Assembly: GCF_011694815.1 (NCBI RefSeq)
Contig: NZ_CP050177.1
Span: 5,310,001 to 5,374,000 of the forward strand
Direction of reading: 5' to 3'
Origin: Streptomyces liangshanensis
GTDB lineage: Bacteria > Actinomycetota > Actinomycetes > Streptomycetales > Streptomycetaceae
Length of the DNA stretch: 64,000 nucleotides
Positions 34,537 through 42,972 of the stretch are shown in pieces (position 1 is the first letter of the stretch; the number at the start of each line of letters is the position of its first letter). The position numbers and the translations under genes are program-made. The notes under the pieces are model-generated. The model saw nothing but the letters and a program-made list of their open reading frames with translations, ran no database searches and was not told where the DNA came from.

Positions 34537-35798
34537 GCCCACGCGAGGTGCTCCCGGTTGTGCGCGATCAGCTGGTCGGTGAGCGCCTCGGCGTACTCGT
34601 ACTGCCCGATCAGCGGATGCGACAGCAGCGCCTTGAAGACCCGGTCGCGCCCGCCGTGCACGGCCGCCTGGAGGGCGAGATCCTCGTACGCCGTGACGTT
34701 CGCGATCAGCCCCGCGTACAGCGGGTCCAGCTCCGGCACCGCGAGCGGCACCGCGCCGGTCGTGCCGACCTTCGCCTGGACCTCGATGACCGCGTTGTCG
34801 GGCAGGAACGGCAGGGTGCCGTTGTTGTACGTGTTCACCACCTGCACCGGGCTGCCGCCGCCGCGCAGCAGCGAGGCGGCCAGGTCCACGGCGGCCTCCG
34901 AGTAGAAGGCGCCGCCGCGCTTGGCGAGCAGCTCGGGCTTCTCGTCCAGCGTGGGGTCGCCGTACATCTCCAGCAGCTGCTTCTCCATCGCCGCGACCTC
35001 GGAGGCGCGCGACGGCTTCTCCCGCAACTCCCGTACGACGGCGTCGTGCTGGTAGTAGTAGCGCAGGTAGTACGAGGGGACGACGCCGAGCCGGTCGACG
35101 ATCTCGCGCGGCATGTGCAGGTCCTCGGCCACGGCCGTGCCGTGCTCGGACAGCAGCTTGGGCAGCAGGTTCTCGCCCTCGGGCCCGCCCAGGCGCACGC
35201 CCAGCTCCCACGTGAGGTGGTTGAGCCCCACGTGGTCGAGGAAGACCTCGGACGGCGCGACGTCCAGCAGCGCGGCGAACTTGCGCTGGAAGCCGATCGC
35301 CACGTTGCACAGCCCGACGGCCTTGTGCCCGGCCTCCAGGAGCGCGCGGGTCACGATCCCCACCGGGTTGGTGAAGTCGATGATCCACGCGTCGGGGTTG
35401 GTACGGCGCACCCGCTCGGCGATGTCGAGCACCACCGGCACCGTGCGCAGCGCCTTGGCGAGCCCCCCGGCGCCCGTCGTCTCCTGCCCGACGCAGCCGC
35501 ACTCCAGCGGCCAGGTCTCGTCCTGGTTCCGCGCGGCCTGCCCGCCGACCCGCAGCTGGAGCAGGACGGCGTCGGCGCCCTCGACCCCGGCGTCCAGGTC
35601 GGACGTGGTGGTGATGCGCCCCGGGTGGCCGAGCTTGGCGAAGATGCGCCGGGCCAGGCCCCCGACCAGTTCGAGCCGGTCGGCCGAAGGGTCGATCAGT
35701 ACGAGTTCCTCGATCGGCAGAGTGTCCCTCAGCCTCGCGAATCCGTCGATGAGTTCGGGTGTGTAGGTCGATCCTCCGCCTACCACTGCGAGCTTCAT
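34533..35798 (-). CDS. csnH: Family 4 glycosidase (6-phospho-beta-glucosidase-like, CsnH)
   Basis: The protein has 421 residues starting five bases after csnG. GH4 signatures: NAD loop VGGGSTYTPEL (6-16), DFTNPVGIV, the metal-binding cysteine in GLCNVAIGFQRK, VGLNHLTW with the metal-binding histidine, and YYLRYYYQHDA containing the likely catalytic tyrosine. GH4 enzymes use NAD and manganese in a redox-elimination mechanism and normally need a 6-phosphorylated non-reducing sugar. Because import here is by ABC transporter, not PTS, the sugar would have to be phosphorylated inside, which fits the adjacent kinase gene. Probable substrate is a chitosan-derived glucosamine oligomer (inference). 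Confidence 0.88.
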   Translation of the reverse strand: MKLAVVGGGSTYTPELIDGFARLRDTLPIEELVLIDPSADRLELVGGLARRIFAKLGHPGRITTTSDLDAGVEGADAVLLQLRVGGQAARNQDETWPLECGCVGQETTGAGGLAKALRTVPVVLDIAERVRRTNPDAWIIDFTNPVGIVTRALLEAGHKAVGLCNVAIGFQRKFAALLDVAPSEVFLDHVGLNHLTWELGVRLGGPEGENLLPKLLSEHGTAVAEDLHMPREIVDRLGVVPSYYLRYYYQHDAVVRELREKPSRASEVAAMEKQLLEMYGDPTLDEKPELLAKRGGAFYSEAAVDLAASLLRGGGSPVQVVNTYNNGTLPFLPDNAVIEVQAKVGTTGAVPLAVPELDPLYAGLIANVTAYEDLALQAAVHGGRDRVFKALLSHPLIGQYEYAEALTDQLIAHNREHLAWA

Positions 35799-35803
35799 GG
35801 TTC

Positions 35804-36712
35804 TCAGCCCTTTACTCCGGTGAGCGTGACGCCTTCAACGAAGGCCTTTTGTGCGAAGAAGAACACGATGATGACCGGGGCCATCACCAGCAATGTTGCC
35901 GCCATGGTCAGGTTCCAGTTGACCGAGTGCGCGCTCTTGAACGATTCCAGTCCGTAACTCAGTGTCCAGGCACCCGGGTTCTGCGCGGCGTAGATCTGCG
36001 GCCCGAAGTAGTCGTTCCAGCAGTAGAAGAACTGGAAGAGGGCGACGGCCGCGATGCCGGGCTTCGCCATCGGTACGACGATCTTGAGCAGCGTGCGCAG
36101 TTCGCCGCAGCCGTCGACCTTCGCCGACTCGATGTACTCCTGCGGGATCGTCAGCAGGAACTGCCGCAGCAGGAAGATCGAGTACGCGTCGCCGAACGCC
36201 ATCGGGATGATGAGCGGCCACAGCGAGCCCGACAGGTGGAACTGCTGCGCCCACACCAGGTACATCGGGATGATGATGACCTGCGGCGGCAGCATCATCG
36301 TGGAGATGACGAGGATCATGGCCGTACGGCGGCCCCGGAAGCGGAACTTGGCGAGGGCGTACGCGACCGGGACCGACGAACAGACCGTGAAGACGGTGCC
36401 GAGGACCGCGTACACCAGCGAGTTGCGCCACCAGGTCAGGAAGCCCGGCGTGTGGAACACCGTCGAGTAGTTCGACCAGTGCCACGAGGTCGGCCACAGG
36501 TCGCCGCTCAGCGCCTGCCCGTCGCTCATCACCGAGGTGAGGAAGACGAACACGAACGGCAGGACGAAGAACAGCGCCAGCGCGAGCGCCACGGAGTGGA
36601 CCGCTATCCAGTTCAGGATCTGCTTGCGGCGGTGCCGCGCGGCGTCGGGTCCGCGGTCGCGGGTGCGGCCGGCGGCGGTGGCGGGTGGTGCGGTCAGGGT
36701 CGTGGTGGTCAT
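35804..36712 (-). CDS. csnG: Carbohydrate ABC transporter permease, MalG type (CsnG)
   Basis: The protein has 302 residues, one base after csnF, with GGAGGA upstream. It has six membrane helices (for example VALALALFFVLPFVFVFLTS, and MAATLLVMAPVIIVFFFAQ near the C-terminus). The EAA loop, EYIESAKVDGCGELRTLLKIVVPMAKPGIAA, is where a shared ATPase docks. As in other Streptomyces sugar systems no ATPase gene is present; the multi-task ATPase MsiK elsewhere probably energises it. Confidence 0.88.
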   Translation of the reverse strand: MTTTTLTAPPATAAGRTRDRGPDAARHRRKQILNWIAVHSVALALALFFVLPFVFVFLTSVMSDGQALSGDLWPTSWHWSNYSTVFHTPGFLTWWRNSLVYAVLGTVFTVCSSVPVAYALAKFRFRGRRTAMILVISTMMLPPQVIIIPMYLVWAQQFHLSGSLWPLIIPMAFGDAYSIFLLRQFLLTIPQEYIESAKVDGCGELRTLLKIVVPMAKPGIAAVALFQFFYCWNDYFGPQIYAAQNPGAWTLSYGLESFKSAHSVNWNLTMAATLLVMAPVIIVFFFAQKAFVEGVTLTGVKG

Positions 36713-36713
36713 C

Positions 36714-37712
36714 TCAGTCCTCCGCCGGGATGAGGCCGACGCTCTTGCGCATCAGCAGCAGGGTGACGGCCATGGCGATGGCGAAGAGCACGAGCGAGAG
36801 CACACATGCCGCGCCGGTGTTGAAGTTCTGGAAGCCCAGCGAGTAGACGAGCTGCGGGACCGTCAGGGTCGAGTGGTCGGGGTAGCCGGGCTGGATCACC
36901 GTGCCGGGTCCGATGGAGACACCCGACGCGAGCTTCCCGGCGACCAGGGCCTGCGTGTAGTACTGCATGGTCTGGACGACCCCGGTGACCACGGCGAACA
37001 GCACGATCGGGGTGATCGCCGGCCACGTGACGTAACGGAACTTCGACCAGGCCCCGGCCCCGTCGAGGTCGGCGGCCTCGTACTGCTCCTTGGGCACGTC
37101 CAGCAGCGAGGCCATGAAGATGACCATCAGGTCGCCGATGCCCCACACGGAGAGCAGCACCAGCGACGGCTTCGACCAGTTGGGGTCGTTGAACCAGTTC
37201 GGGCCGTGCAGGCCGATCCAGCCCAGCATCTCGTTGACCGGGCCCGTGGACGGGTTCAGCAGGAAGACGAAGGCCACGGTCGCGGCGACCGGCGGTGCCA
37301 GGTACGGGATGTAGAAGGCGGTACGGAACAGGCCGACGCCCGTCTTGATCTTGGTGACCAGCAGGCCGATGCCGAGGCCGAAGGCCACCCGCAGCGCGAC
37401 CATCACCACGACCAGCCACATCGTGTTCCACAGCGCGGGACCGAAGAGCGGCATCTGCTGGAACACGTACTTCCAGTTCCGCAGCCCCACGAAGTCGGGG
37501 GCCTTGATCTGGTTGTAGTGCATGAACGAGAAGTAGACGGTGGCGATCAGCGGATAGGCGAAGAAGACCGAGAAGCCGATCAGCCAGGGGGACAGGAAGC
37601 CCAGGGTGCGCAGCCGGTCGCGGTTCTGCTTGCGGCGCAGCGGGGTGTTGCGCGGTGCCCCGGCGGCCCCGGACCTGGCGGTCTTCGCCGAGGTGGTGAG
37701 TGACAGTGCCAT
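36714..37712 (-). CDS. csnF: Carbohydrate ABC transporter permease, MalF type (CsnF)
   Basis: The protein has 332 residues, 11 bases after csnE, with GGAG upstream. The N-terminal cytoplasmic part is basic (RNTPLRRKQNRDRL), followed by six membrane helices starting FLSPWLIGFSVFFAYPLIATVYF. The EAA-type loop reads YEAADLDGAGAWSKFRYVTWPAITPI. It pairs with CsnG to form the sugar channel. Confidence 0.88.
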   Translation of the reverse strand: MALSLTTSAKTARSGAAGAPRNTPLRRKQNRDRLRTLGFLSPWLIGFSVFFAYPLIATVYFSFMHYNQIKAPDFVGLRNWKYVFQQMPLFGPALWNTMWLVVVMVALRVAFGLGIGLLVTKIKTGVGLFRTAFYIPYLAPPVAATVAFVFLLNPSTGPVNEMLGWIGLHGPNWFNDPNWSKPSLVLLSVWGIGDLMVIFMASLLDVPKEQYEAADLDGAGAWSKFRYVTWPAITPIVLFAVVTGVVQTMQYYTQALVAGKLASGVSIGPGTVIQPGYPDHSTLTVPQLVYSLGFQNFNTGAACVLSLVLFAIAMAVTLLLMRKSVGLIPAED

Positions 37713-37723
37713 GACCCGGCTCC

Positions 37724-39070
37724 TCAGTTCTCGGACTGGACGTTGTCGGCGTCGATCTGGTCGTCGAGTTCTTTCAAGGCGCCGTGCAGGTCCTTGAGCG
37801 GCGTCCTGCCCGATTCGACGGACTGCGAGAAGTCACCGAACGAGTTGATGTACTGGCCGCCGTTGTTGGACGGCGGGACCGCCTGGCTGTGCGGGTTCTG
37901 GGCGATCTTGAGGAACTCCTGGAACGCCGGGTCCTGGTCCAGCTTCGGCGACCTGAGCGCCTCGTTGGTGGACGGCACGTTGTGGATCGCGTTGGCGAAG
38001 CTGACGACCGAGTCGGTGTCGACGGTCAGGAACTTCACCAGCTCCCACGCGGCGTTCTGGTGCATGCTGCTGTGCGCGATCCCGGCGACGGTCCCGGTCA
38101 GGTAGCCGCGCCCGTACGTGTCCGCCTGGTCGTCGGGGACGGGCAGCGGGGCCACGCCCCAGTCGAACTTCGCCTTCTCGTCGTCCAGCATCAGCCCGCG
38201 CCACTCACCGTCCAGGTGCATGGCGAGCTTGCCGTTGAGGAAGGCGTTGCCGTTGGAGTACTCGTCGCCGAAGGTCTGGCGCAGCCGCTCCATGGCCGCG
38301 TAGCCGCCCTGCGCGTCCGCGACGGACTTCATCGTGCTGAAGAAGTCCTCGGTCTTGGACTCGTCGGCGAGCCGCGCCTTGCCCTTGGCGTCGAAGTACT
38401 GGGGGCCCCACTGCGCGAACATCCGGTCCGGCGCGTTCTGGTAGAGCTGGTAGTTCGGCATGAAGCCGGCGCGCTTGATCGAGCCGTCCTTGTTCTTCAC
38501 GGTCAGCTTGACCGCGTCGGCCTTCAGCTCGGACATCGTCCGCGGCGGCCGGGCGATCCCGGCGGCCTTGAACGCGTCCTTGTTGTAGTACATGCCGAAC
38601 GCGTCCGCGAGCAGCGGCACCGCGCACTGGACGCCCTGGTACTGCGTGTAGTCCAGCAGGGTCTTGGGGAAGACCTTCGCCTTGTCGATCCCGCTCTTCT
38701 TGAAGAAGGGGTCGAGGTCCACCCACATGTCGGACGAGCAGTACTGGCCGACGTTGTTGGTGGTGAACGAGGTCACCACGTCGGGAGCCTTGCTGCCGCC
38801 GGCGCGCAGCGCCTGGTTGATCGTCTCGTCGCCGACGTTGCCGGTGGAGACGACCTTGATGTTCGGGTGGAGCTTCTCGAAGCGGGCGATGTTCGCGTTG
38901 ATCGCCTTCACCTCGCCGGGCGCCGACCAGCCGTGCCAGAACTTCAGCGTGACCGGCTTCGTCGGGTCGTCGGTGTCGCTCCCGGTGCTCGGGTTCGCGC
39001 AGCCGGACAACAGCAGCGCCGATGCGGCGAGCGCCGCGGACACGCAGGTGCGTATACGCCATCGCGCCAT
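37724..39070 (-). CDS. csnE: Sugar-binding lipoprotein of ABC transporter (CsnE)
   Basis: The protein has 448 residues from an ATG with GGAAG upstream. The signal ends in lipobox LLSGC (Cys24), so it is lipid-anchored outside the membrane. The rest is a type I extracellular binding protein: VTLKFWHGWSAPGEVKAINA, PDVVTSFTTNNVGQYCSSDM, GVAPLPVPDDQADTYGRGYLTGT. Aromatic-rich positions are consistent with oligosaccharide binding. Synteny suggests chitosan oligosaccharides. It lies 194 bases after csnR; no copy of the operator palindrome was seen in that gap. Confidence 0.88.
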   Translation of the reverse strand: MARWRIRTCVSAALAASALLLSGCANPSTGSDTDDPTKPVTLKFWHGWSAPGEVKAINANIARFEKLHPNIKVVSTGNVGDETINQALRAGGSKAPDVVTSFTTNNVGQYCSSDMWVDLDPFFKKSGIDKAKVFPKTLLDYTQYQGVQCAVPLLADAFGMYYNKDAFKAAGIARPPRTMSELKADAVKLTVKNKDGSIKRAGFMPNYQLYQNAPDRMFAQWGPQYFDAKGKARLADESKTEDFFSTMKSVADAQGGYAAMERLRQTFGDEYSNGNAFLNGKLAMHLDGEWRGLMLDDEKAKFDWGVAPLPVPDDQADTYGRGYLTGTVAGIAHSSMHQNAAWELVKFLTVDTDSVVSFANAIHNVPSTNEALRSPKLDQDPAFQEFLKIAQNPHSQAVPPSNNGGQYINSFGDFSQSVESGRTPLKDLHGALKELDDQIDADNVQSEN

Positions 39071-39264
39071 GGCGGACTTCCTTTACGGGGGAGAGGTACG
39101 GGAAAACGGCGGCGGGTGGGTTCTGAGGGGACGCGCGAGCGTCGCGGGGACGGCGGGGGGAGCACACGCAAGCGGGTACGCGTGCGGGACAAGGGGCGTG
39201 TGGGGGGTGGTGTGGGGTACGGGGGGACGCGGCGCACCGGGCGCCGGTCCGCGCGGGCGCGCCG

Positions 39265-40434
39265 TCAGGTGGTGTCGAAGACGGTGTCGCGCGCCTGGGT
39301 CAGGGCCGAGCGCAGCGCCCCGGTCAGGATCGGGTCGCTGTCCAGGTCACTGATCCGCAGCAGGGGTCTGGGGAGGATGAGCCCGGTCAGTTCGGTCTCG
39401 ACCCGCTTCCGCAGCGCCTCCCCGCCGGCCTCGGCGACCGCGCCGGAGAGCACGACCAGCTCGGGGTCGACCACCGCGACCACCGCGGCCAGTCCGGTGG
39501 CCAGCATCGCCGCCACCTGGTCGAGCACCGCCTCGTCGGCGAGGGCCTCGGCCAGCGGCACCCCGCCGGCGAGCTTGCGTACGGCGGGGGTGGAGACCTG
39601 GCTCTGGAATCCGCCGCCCGCGTCGTCGCCGGCCCAGTCGCGGACCCCGCCCCGGGCGAGCGGCGCGCCCGGCAGCGGCATGTAGCCGATCTCCCCGGCG
39701 CCGCCGGTGGCGCCCCGGAGCAGGGTGCCGCCCAGCACGATCGCGGCGCCGACGCCCTCGTCCAGGTAGGCGAGCACGAAGTCGTCGTGGTCCTGGGCCG
39801 CGCCCTCGTACTGCTCGGCGATCGCCGCGAGGTTCACGTCGTTCTCGATGAAGACCGGGGTGCCCAGCACTTCCGCGAGATCGGCCCGGAGCGTCCGCGA
39901 GTGCCAGCCCGGCAGGTGCGGCGCGTACCGCAGCTGGCCGGTGTGCGGGTCGATGGCGCCCGGCGTACCGATGACCGTGCAGCGCAGGTCGTCGTGGTCG
40001 AGCCCGGCCGCGAGGAGCGCGCCGTTGACGGCCTCGGCGACCAGTTGCGCGGTGCGGTGGCCCACGTCCTTCGCGGCGGGGCCCGCCTCGACCCGGCAGC
40101 TGCCCACGACGGCGCCGGTGATGTCGGCGACCACCGCGTCGATGCCGGTGGGCCCCGCGGAGAGTGCGGCGACGTGGCCGGAGCGCGGGTCGATCTCGTA
40201 CAGGACGGCGTTGGGTCCCGGCCGGCCGCTCTGGCTGCCGGTCGTACGGACCAGTCCCGCGCTCTCCAGCCGCGTGAGCAGCTGGGACGCCGTGGGCTTG
40301 GAGAGGCCGGTCAGCTCACCGATCCGGGTGCGCGTGAGCGGTCCGTGGGCTGTCAGCAGGTCCAGCGCGGCCCGGTCGTTCATGGCCCGCAGCACGCTGG
40401 GCGTCCCCGGTGACGGAGTGGATGATCCTGACAC
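39265..40434 (-). CDS. csnR: ROK-family transcriptional repressor (CsnR)
   Basis: The protein has 389 residues. A winged helix comes first (TRIGELTGLSKPTASQLLTRLESAGLV, about 37-61), then the ROK sugar-kinase fold: ENDVNLAAIAEQY, GVGAAIVLGGTLLRGATGGAGEIGYMPL. The usual ROK zinc Cys cluster after this motif is absent. I chose the GTG at 40434, which has AGG at suitable distance; a GTG at 40479 lies only 14 bases from the operator and has no Shine-Dalgarno. CsnR represses its own operon and the chitosanase gene until chitosan oligomers appear; operator and promoter lie just upstream. Confidence 0.85.
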   Translation of the reverse strand: MSGSSTPSPGTPSVLRAMNDRAALDLLTAHGPLTRTRIGELTGLSKPTASQLLTRLESAGLVRTTGSQSGRPGPNAVLYEIDPRSGHVAALSAGPTGIDAVVADITGAVVGSCRVEAGPAAKDVGHRTAQLVAEAVNGALLAAGLDHDDLRCTVIGTPGAIDPHTGQLRYAPHLPGWHSRTLRADLAEVLGTPVFIENDVNLAAIAEQYEGAAQDHDDFVLAYLDEGVGAAIVLGGTLLRGATGGAGEIGYMPLPGAPLARGGVRDWAGDDAGGGFQSQVSTPAVRKLAGGVPLAEALADEAVLDQVAAMLATGLAAVVAVVDPELVVLSGAVAEAGGEALRKRVETELTGLILPRPLLRISDLDSDPILTGALRSALTQARDTVFDTT

Positions 40435-40493
40435 TGACCGGACACCTGCCTTGTCTCTGCTCGCTCTCCCGCGTGGCACATCGGTGACACTGT

Positions 40494-40551
40494 TAGGAAA
40501 GTTTCCTATTGGGATGCGAGGAAAGTAGGCCCGCTGTCAGGAATCAGTCAA
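40494..40551 (-). promoter_or_regulatory. csnR promoter with palindromic operator
   Basis: On the minus strand TTGACT (40551-40546) and TACTTT (40527-40522) are separated by 18 bases, a good -35/-10 pair. The near-perfect dyad TAGGAAACTTTCCTA (40508-40494) starts 13 bases after the -10. A half site, AGGAAAGTA in plus orientation, overlaps the -10 itself. A repressor bound here would block initiation, which fits autoregulation by CsnR. The motif agrees with what I recall of csn operators. Confidence 0.75.
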
Positions 40552-40568
40552 TACCCCCCGACGCAAAG

Positions 40569-40605
40569 CACCCCCGAGGCAACCAAAGCGTTACCTACGG
40601 GGGTG
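40569..40605 (-). terminator. Hairpin after the MscS gene
   Basis: CACCCCCGAGG and CCTACGGGGGTG form a 10- to 11-bp stem with one bulged base and a 14-base loop. It sits between the MscS stop and the csnR promoter and should separate the two units. Confidence 0.6.
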
Positions 40606-40679
40606 CGGGAGACGGCGATCGGCCGGAGTTTGTTACACGGGCCGTCATCGGTACGGAGGCGGTCATCGCGCCCCGGACG

Positions 40680-41759
40680 TCACTTGCCCGGCCCCTGGGC
40701 GGTCGGCGGCGGCACCTGCGGGGTCAGCGGGGACGCCGCCTGGGACTGCGGTGACGTGGGGCTGGACAGCGCGGAGGGCGCCGACACGCCCGCCGACGGG
40801 TCGGCGGGCTCCTCGTCCACCTGGGGCGGGACGCCGCCCACGATCCGTATCCCCTCCTCGTCGAACGCCCGCTTGACCCGCCAGCGCAGCTCACGCTCCA
40901 CGCTCAGCGACTGGCCGGGCATCGTCTTGGCGGAGAGCCGTACGGTCATCGAGTCCAGCAGGACGGAGTCCAGGCCGAGCACCTCGATCGGGCCCCACAG
41001 GCGCTCCGCCCACGGGTCGTCCTTGGCCATCGTCTCCGCGACCTGCCGGATGACCGCGCGGACCTTCTCCAGGTCCTCCGACGGCCGCACCATCACGTCG
41101 ACGGCCGCCGTGGCCCAGCCCTGGCTGAGGTTGCCGATCCGCTTCACCTCGCCGTTGCGCACGTACCAGATCTCGCCGTTCTCGCCGCGCAGCTTGGTCA
41201 CCCGCAGGCCGACCTCGATGACCTCGCCGGTGGCCACGCCCGCGTCGATGCTGTCGCCGACGCCGTACTGGTCCTCCAGGATCATGAACACACCGGAGAG
41301 GAAGTCGGTGACCAGGTTGCGGGCGCCGAAGCCCAGCGCCACCCCGGCGACCCCGGCGGAGGCGAGCAGCGGCGCCAGGTTGATGTTCAGCGCCCCCAGC
41401 ATCATCAGCGCCGCCGTGCCCAGGATCAGGAACGACGTCACCGAGCGCAGCACCGAACCGATGGCCTCCGAGCGCTGGCGGCGGCGCTCCGCGTTCACCA
41501 GCAGCCCGCCCAGCGCGGTGCCCTCCACCGCCTGCACACTGCGGTTCATCCGGTCGATGAGCTTGGTGAGGGCGCGGCGGATCACATGGCGCAGGACGAG
41601 GGCTATGACCAGGATCAGCACGATGCGCAGGCCGACGCTCAACCAGGTGGACCAGTTCTCCTCCACCCAGCCCGCCGCGTCGTTCGCCCGGCCCGCGGCC
41701 CCTTCGAGGGTGCCGGGACCGGACGGCGGGGCAGCGGCCGACAGGGCGGACCAGGACAC
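40680..41759 (-). CDS. Small-conductance mechanosensitive channel, MscS family
   Basis: The protein has 359 residues from a GTG with GGAGG nine bases upstream, preferred over an upstream frame start at 41831. Three membrane helices: about 40-62 (VGLRIVLILVIALVLRHVI), about 100-122 (VLRSVTSFLILGTAALMMLGAL) and the pore helix about 128-155 (LAPLLASAGVAGVALGFGARNLVTDFLSGVF) with the Gly/Ala packing typical of MscS. The beta domain follows (GDSIDAGVATGEVIEVGLRVTKLR). The C-terminal 60 residues are Pro/Ser-rich and disordered. It releases solutes on hypo-osmotic shock. The gene is monocistronic. Confidence 0.9.
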   Translation of the reverse strand: MSWSALSAAAPPSGPGTLEGAAGRANDAAGWVEENWSTWLSVGLRIVLILVIALVLRHVIRRALTKLIDRMNRSVQAVEGTALGGLLVNAERRRQRSEAIGSVLRSVTSFLILGTAALMMLGALNINLAPLLASAGVAGVALGFGARNLVTDFLSGVFMILEDQYGVGDSIDAGVATGEVIEVGLRVTKLRGENGEIWYVRNGEVKRIGNLSQGWATAAVDVMVRPSEDLEKVRAVIRQVAETMAKDDPWAERLWGPIEVLGLDSVLLDSMTVRLSAKTMPGQSLSVERELRWRVKRAFDEEGIRIVGGVPPQVDEEPADPSAGVSAPSALSSPTSPQSQAASPLTPQVPPPTAQGPGK

Positions 41760-42038
41760 GACGGGAACCTCCGGATAGGGGTCGGGCTGGCCAACCACAC
41801 TAACGGGGCAGCGGGCGGCACCCTCCGCCACCAGGGGGCGGAGAGACGCTCCTCACGCGGGAGCACGCGATATCGCGCGGGATCGGGCCGCGCGCGGGCG
41901 GTGCGGGGGCGTCCTGTGGTCGAAAACACTCCGAGCCCGTTACCTGGACGTGGTGGCGTTTCCACCAGGCATGAGGAGAGACTGAGAGCAGATCGTCCCG
42001 GCGCGAGCCACGCGCCGCCGGCGTAATAGGAGGCATCC

Positions 42039-42575
42039 GTGCCGCATGTCCTGGTCCTCAACGCGTCGTACGAGCCGCTCGGCGTCGTACCGCTCCGCCG
42101 TGCGCTCGTCCTCGTCCTGGAGAACAAGGCCACCAGCCTCGAGGAATCCGGCGCCTTCATGCACAGCGCGACCCGCGTCGTCCCAGCCCCCAGCGTCGTC
42201 CGGCTGAAGCGGTTCGTGCGGGTCCCCTACCGGGGGCCCGTTCCACTGACCCGCCGTGCGCTCTTCGCCAGGGACGGGGGCCGTTGCATGTACTGCGGCG
42301 CCGTCGCCACCAGCGTCGACCACGTCGTCCCCCGCAGCCGCGGGGGACAGCACGCGTGGGACAACGTCGTGGCCGCGTGCCGCAGGTGCAACCACGTCAA
42401 GGCCGACCGGCACCTGCGGGAGCTGGGCTGGCGTCTGCACCAACAACCGGCCCCGCCGTCCGGGCTCGCCTGGCGGATCATCGGGACCGGACACCGTGAC
42501 CCGCGCTGGATGCCGTACCTGCAACCGTACGGCGCGGAGGACGCGGTGGCCCGGATCGACGGCATTTCAGCCTGA
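42039..42575 (+). CDS. HNH endonuclease domain protein
   Basis: The protein has 178 residues from a GTG with AGGAGG upstream. The N-terminal half (VLVLNASYEPLGVVPLRRALVLVLENKA) is typical of a very common actinobacterial HNH family. The nuclease core has FARDGGRCMYCG (zinc Cys pair), VDHVVPRSRGGQHAWDNVVAACRRCNHVKAD: the catalytic His, the Asn and the second CxxC knuckle are present. It is chromosomal and not linked to a phage or intron here, so a housekeeping or repair role is more likely than mobility. It stands alone, divergent from MscS. Confidence 0.9.
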   Translation: MPHVLVLNASYEPLGVVPLRRALVLVLENKATSLEESGAFMHSATRVVPAPSVVRLKRFVRVPYRGPVPLTRRALFARDGGRCMYCGAVATSVDHVVPRSRGGQHAWDNVVAACRRCNHVKADRHLRELGWRLHQQPAPPSGLAWRIIGTGHRDPRWMPYLQPYGAEDAVARIDGISA

Positions 42576-42972
42576 GGTCCGGGCCTTTGTCGTTCCCCCT
42601 GGCCAGGCGGGTGCCCGCCGGGGGGACCGGCGGCATGCGCCGCGCCGGGGGCGCCGCCGCGCGGGCGGGGAGAGGGAAGCCTGCCGTGGCCGCCGGGCCG
42701 GGGAGCCTTGGCACGGCCGCGGGGCCGGGGAGCGCCGGTACGGGCCGGCCGGGGCCGTGAAGCCTTGCCGGCGTCGGGGGGCCGGTCAGCGCCGGTACGG
42801 CTGCGGCGCCCGTCGGCCTTGATGCGGCTGCGGGCGTGGGGAGCCTGCCGTAGCCGTAGCCGTAGCCGTAGCCGTAGCCGTAGCCGTAGCCGTAGCCGTA
42901 GCCGCAGCCGCAGCCGTCGGCCCGGGGAGCCCTGCCGCAGCCCAGGCGCAGCCGTCGCCCCCGGGAGCCTTG
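42576..42972. other. Intergenic region with diffuse repeats between convergent genes
   Basis: Almost 400 bases separate the HNH gene from the GH84-like gene. The words GGGAGCCTTGCC and GCCGGTACGG recur in degenerate form through 42700-42970, and a pure hexanucleotide array is embedded (42848-42913). A short hairpin GGCGGG/CCCGCC near 42605 could stop HNH transcription. No gene is supported; frames through the array would encode monotonous Ser-Arg or Pro-Val dipeptides. Confidence 0.5.
42848..42913. repeat. Hexanucleotide tandem repeat (CCGTAG)9(CCGCAG)2
   Basis: Nine exact copies of CCGTAG occupy 42848-42901 and two CCGCAG copies follow to 42913. All are in direct orientation without spacers, so this is a simple-sequence repeat. 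Slippage could vary its length. Confidence 0.95.

Noticed and set aside
40434..40479. Upstream GTG start for csnR
   Set aside because: It lacks a ribosome site and would sit within 14 bases of the operator.
42848..42913. Possible CRISPR array
   Set aside because: The units are 6 bases, contiguous and without spacers; no cas gene is present.
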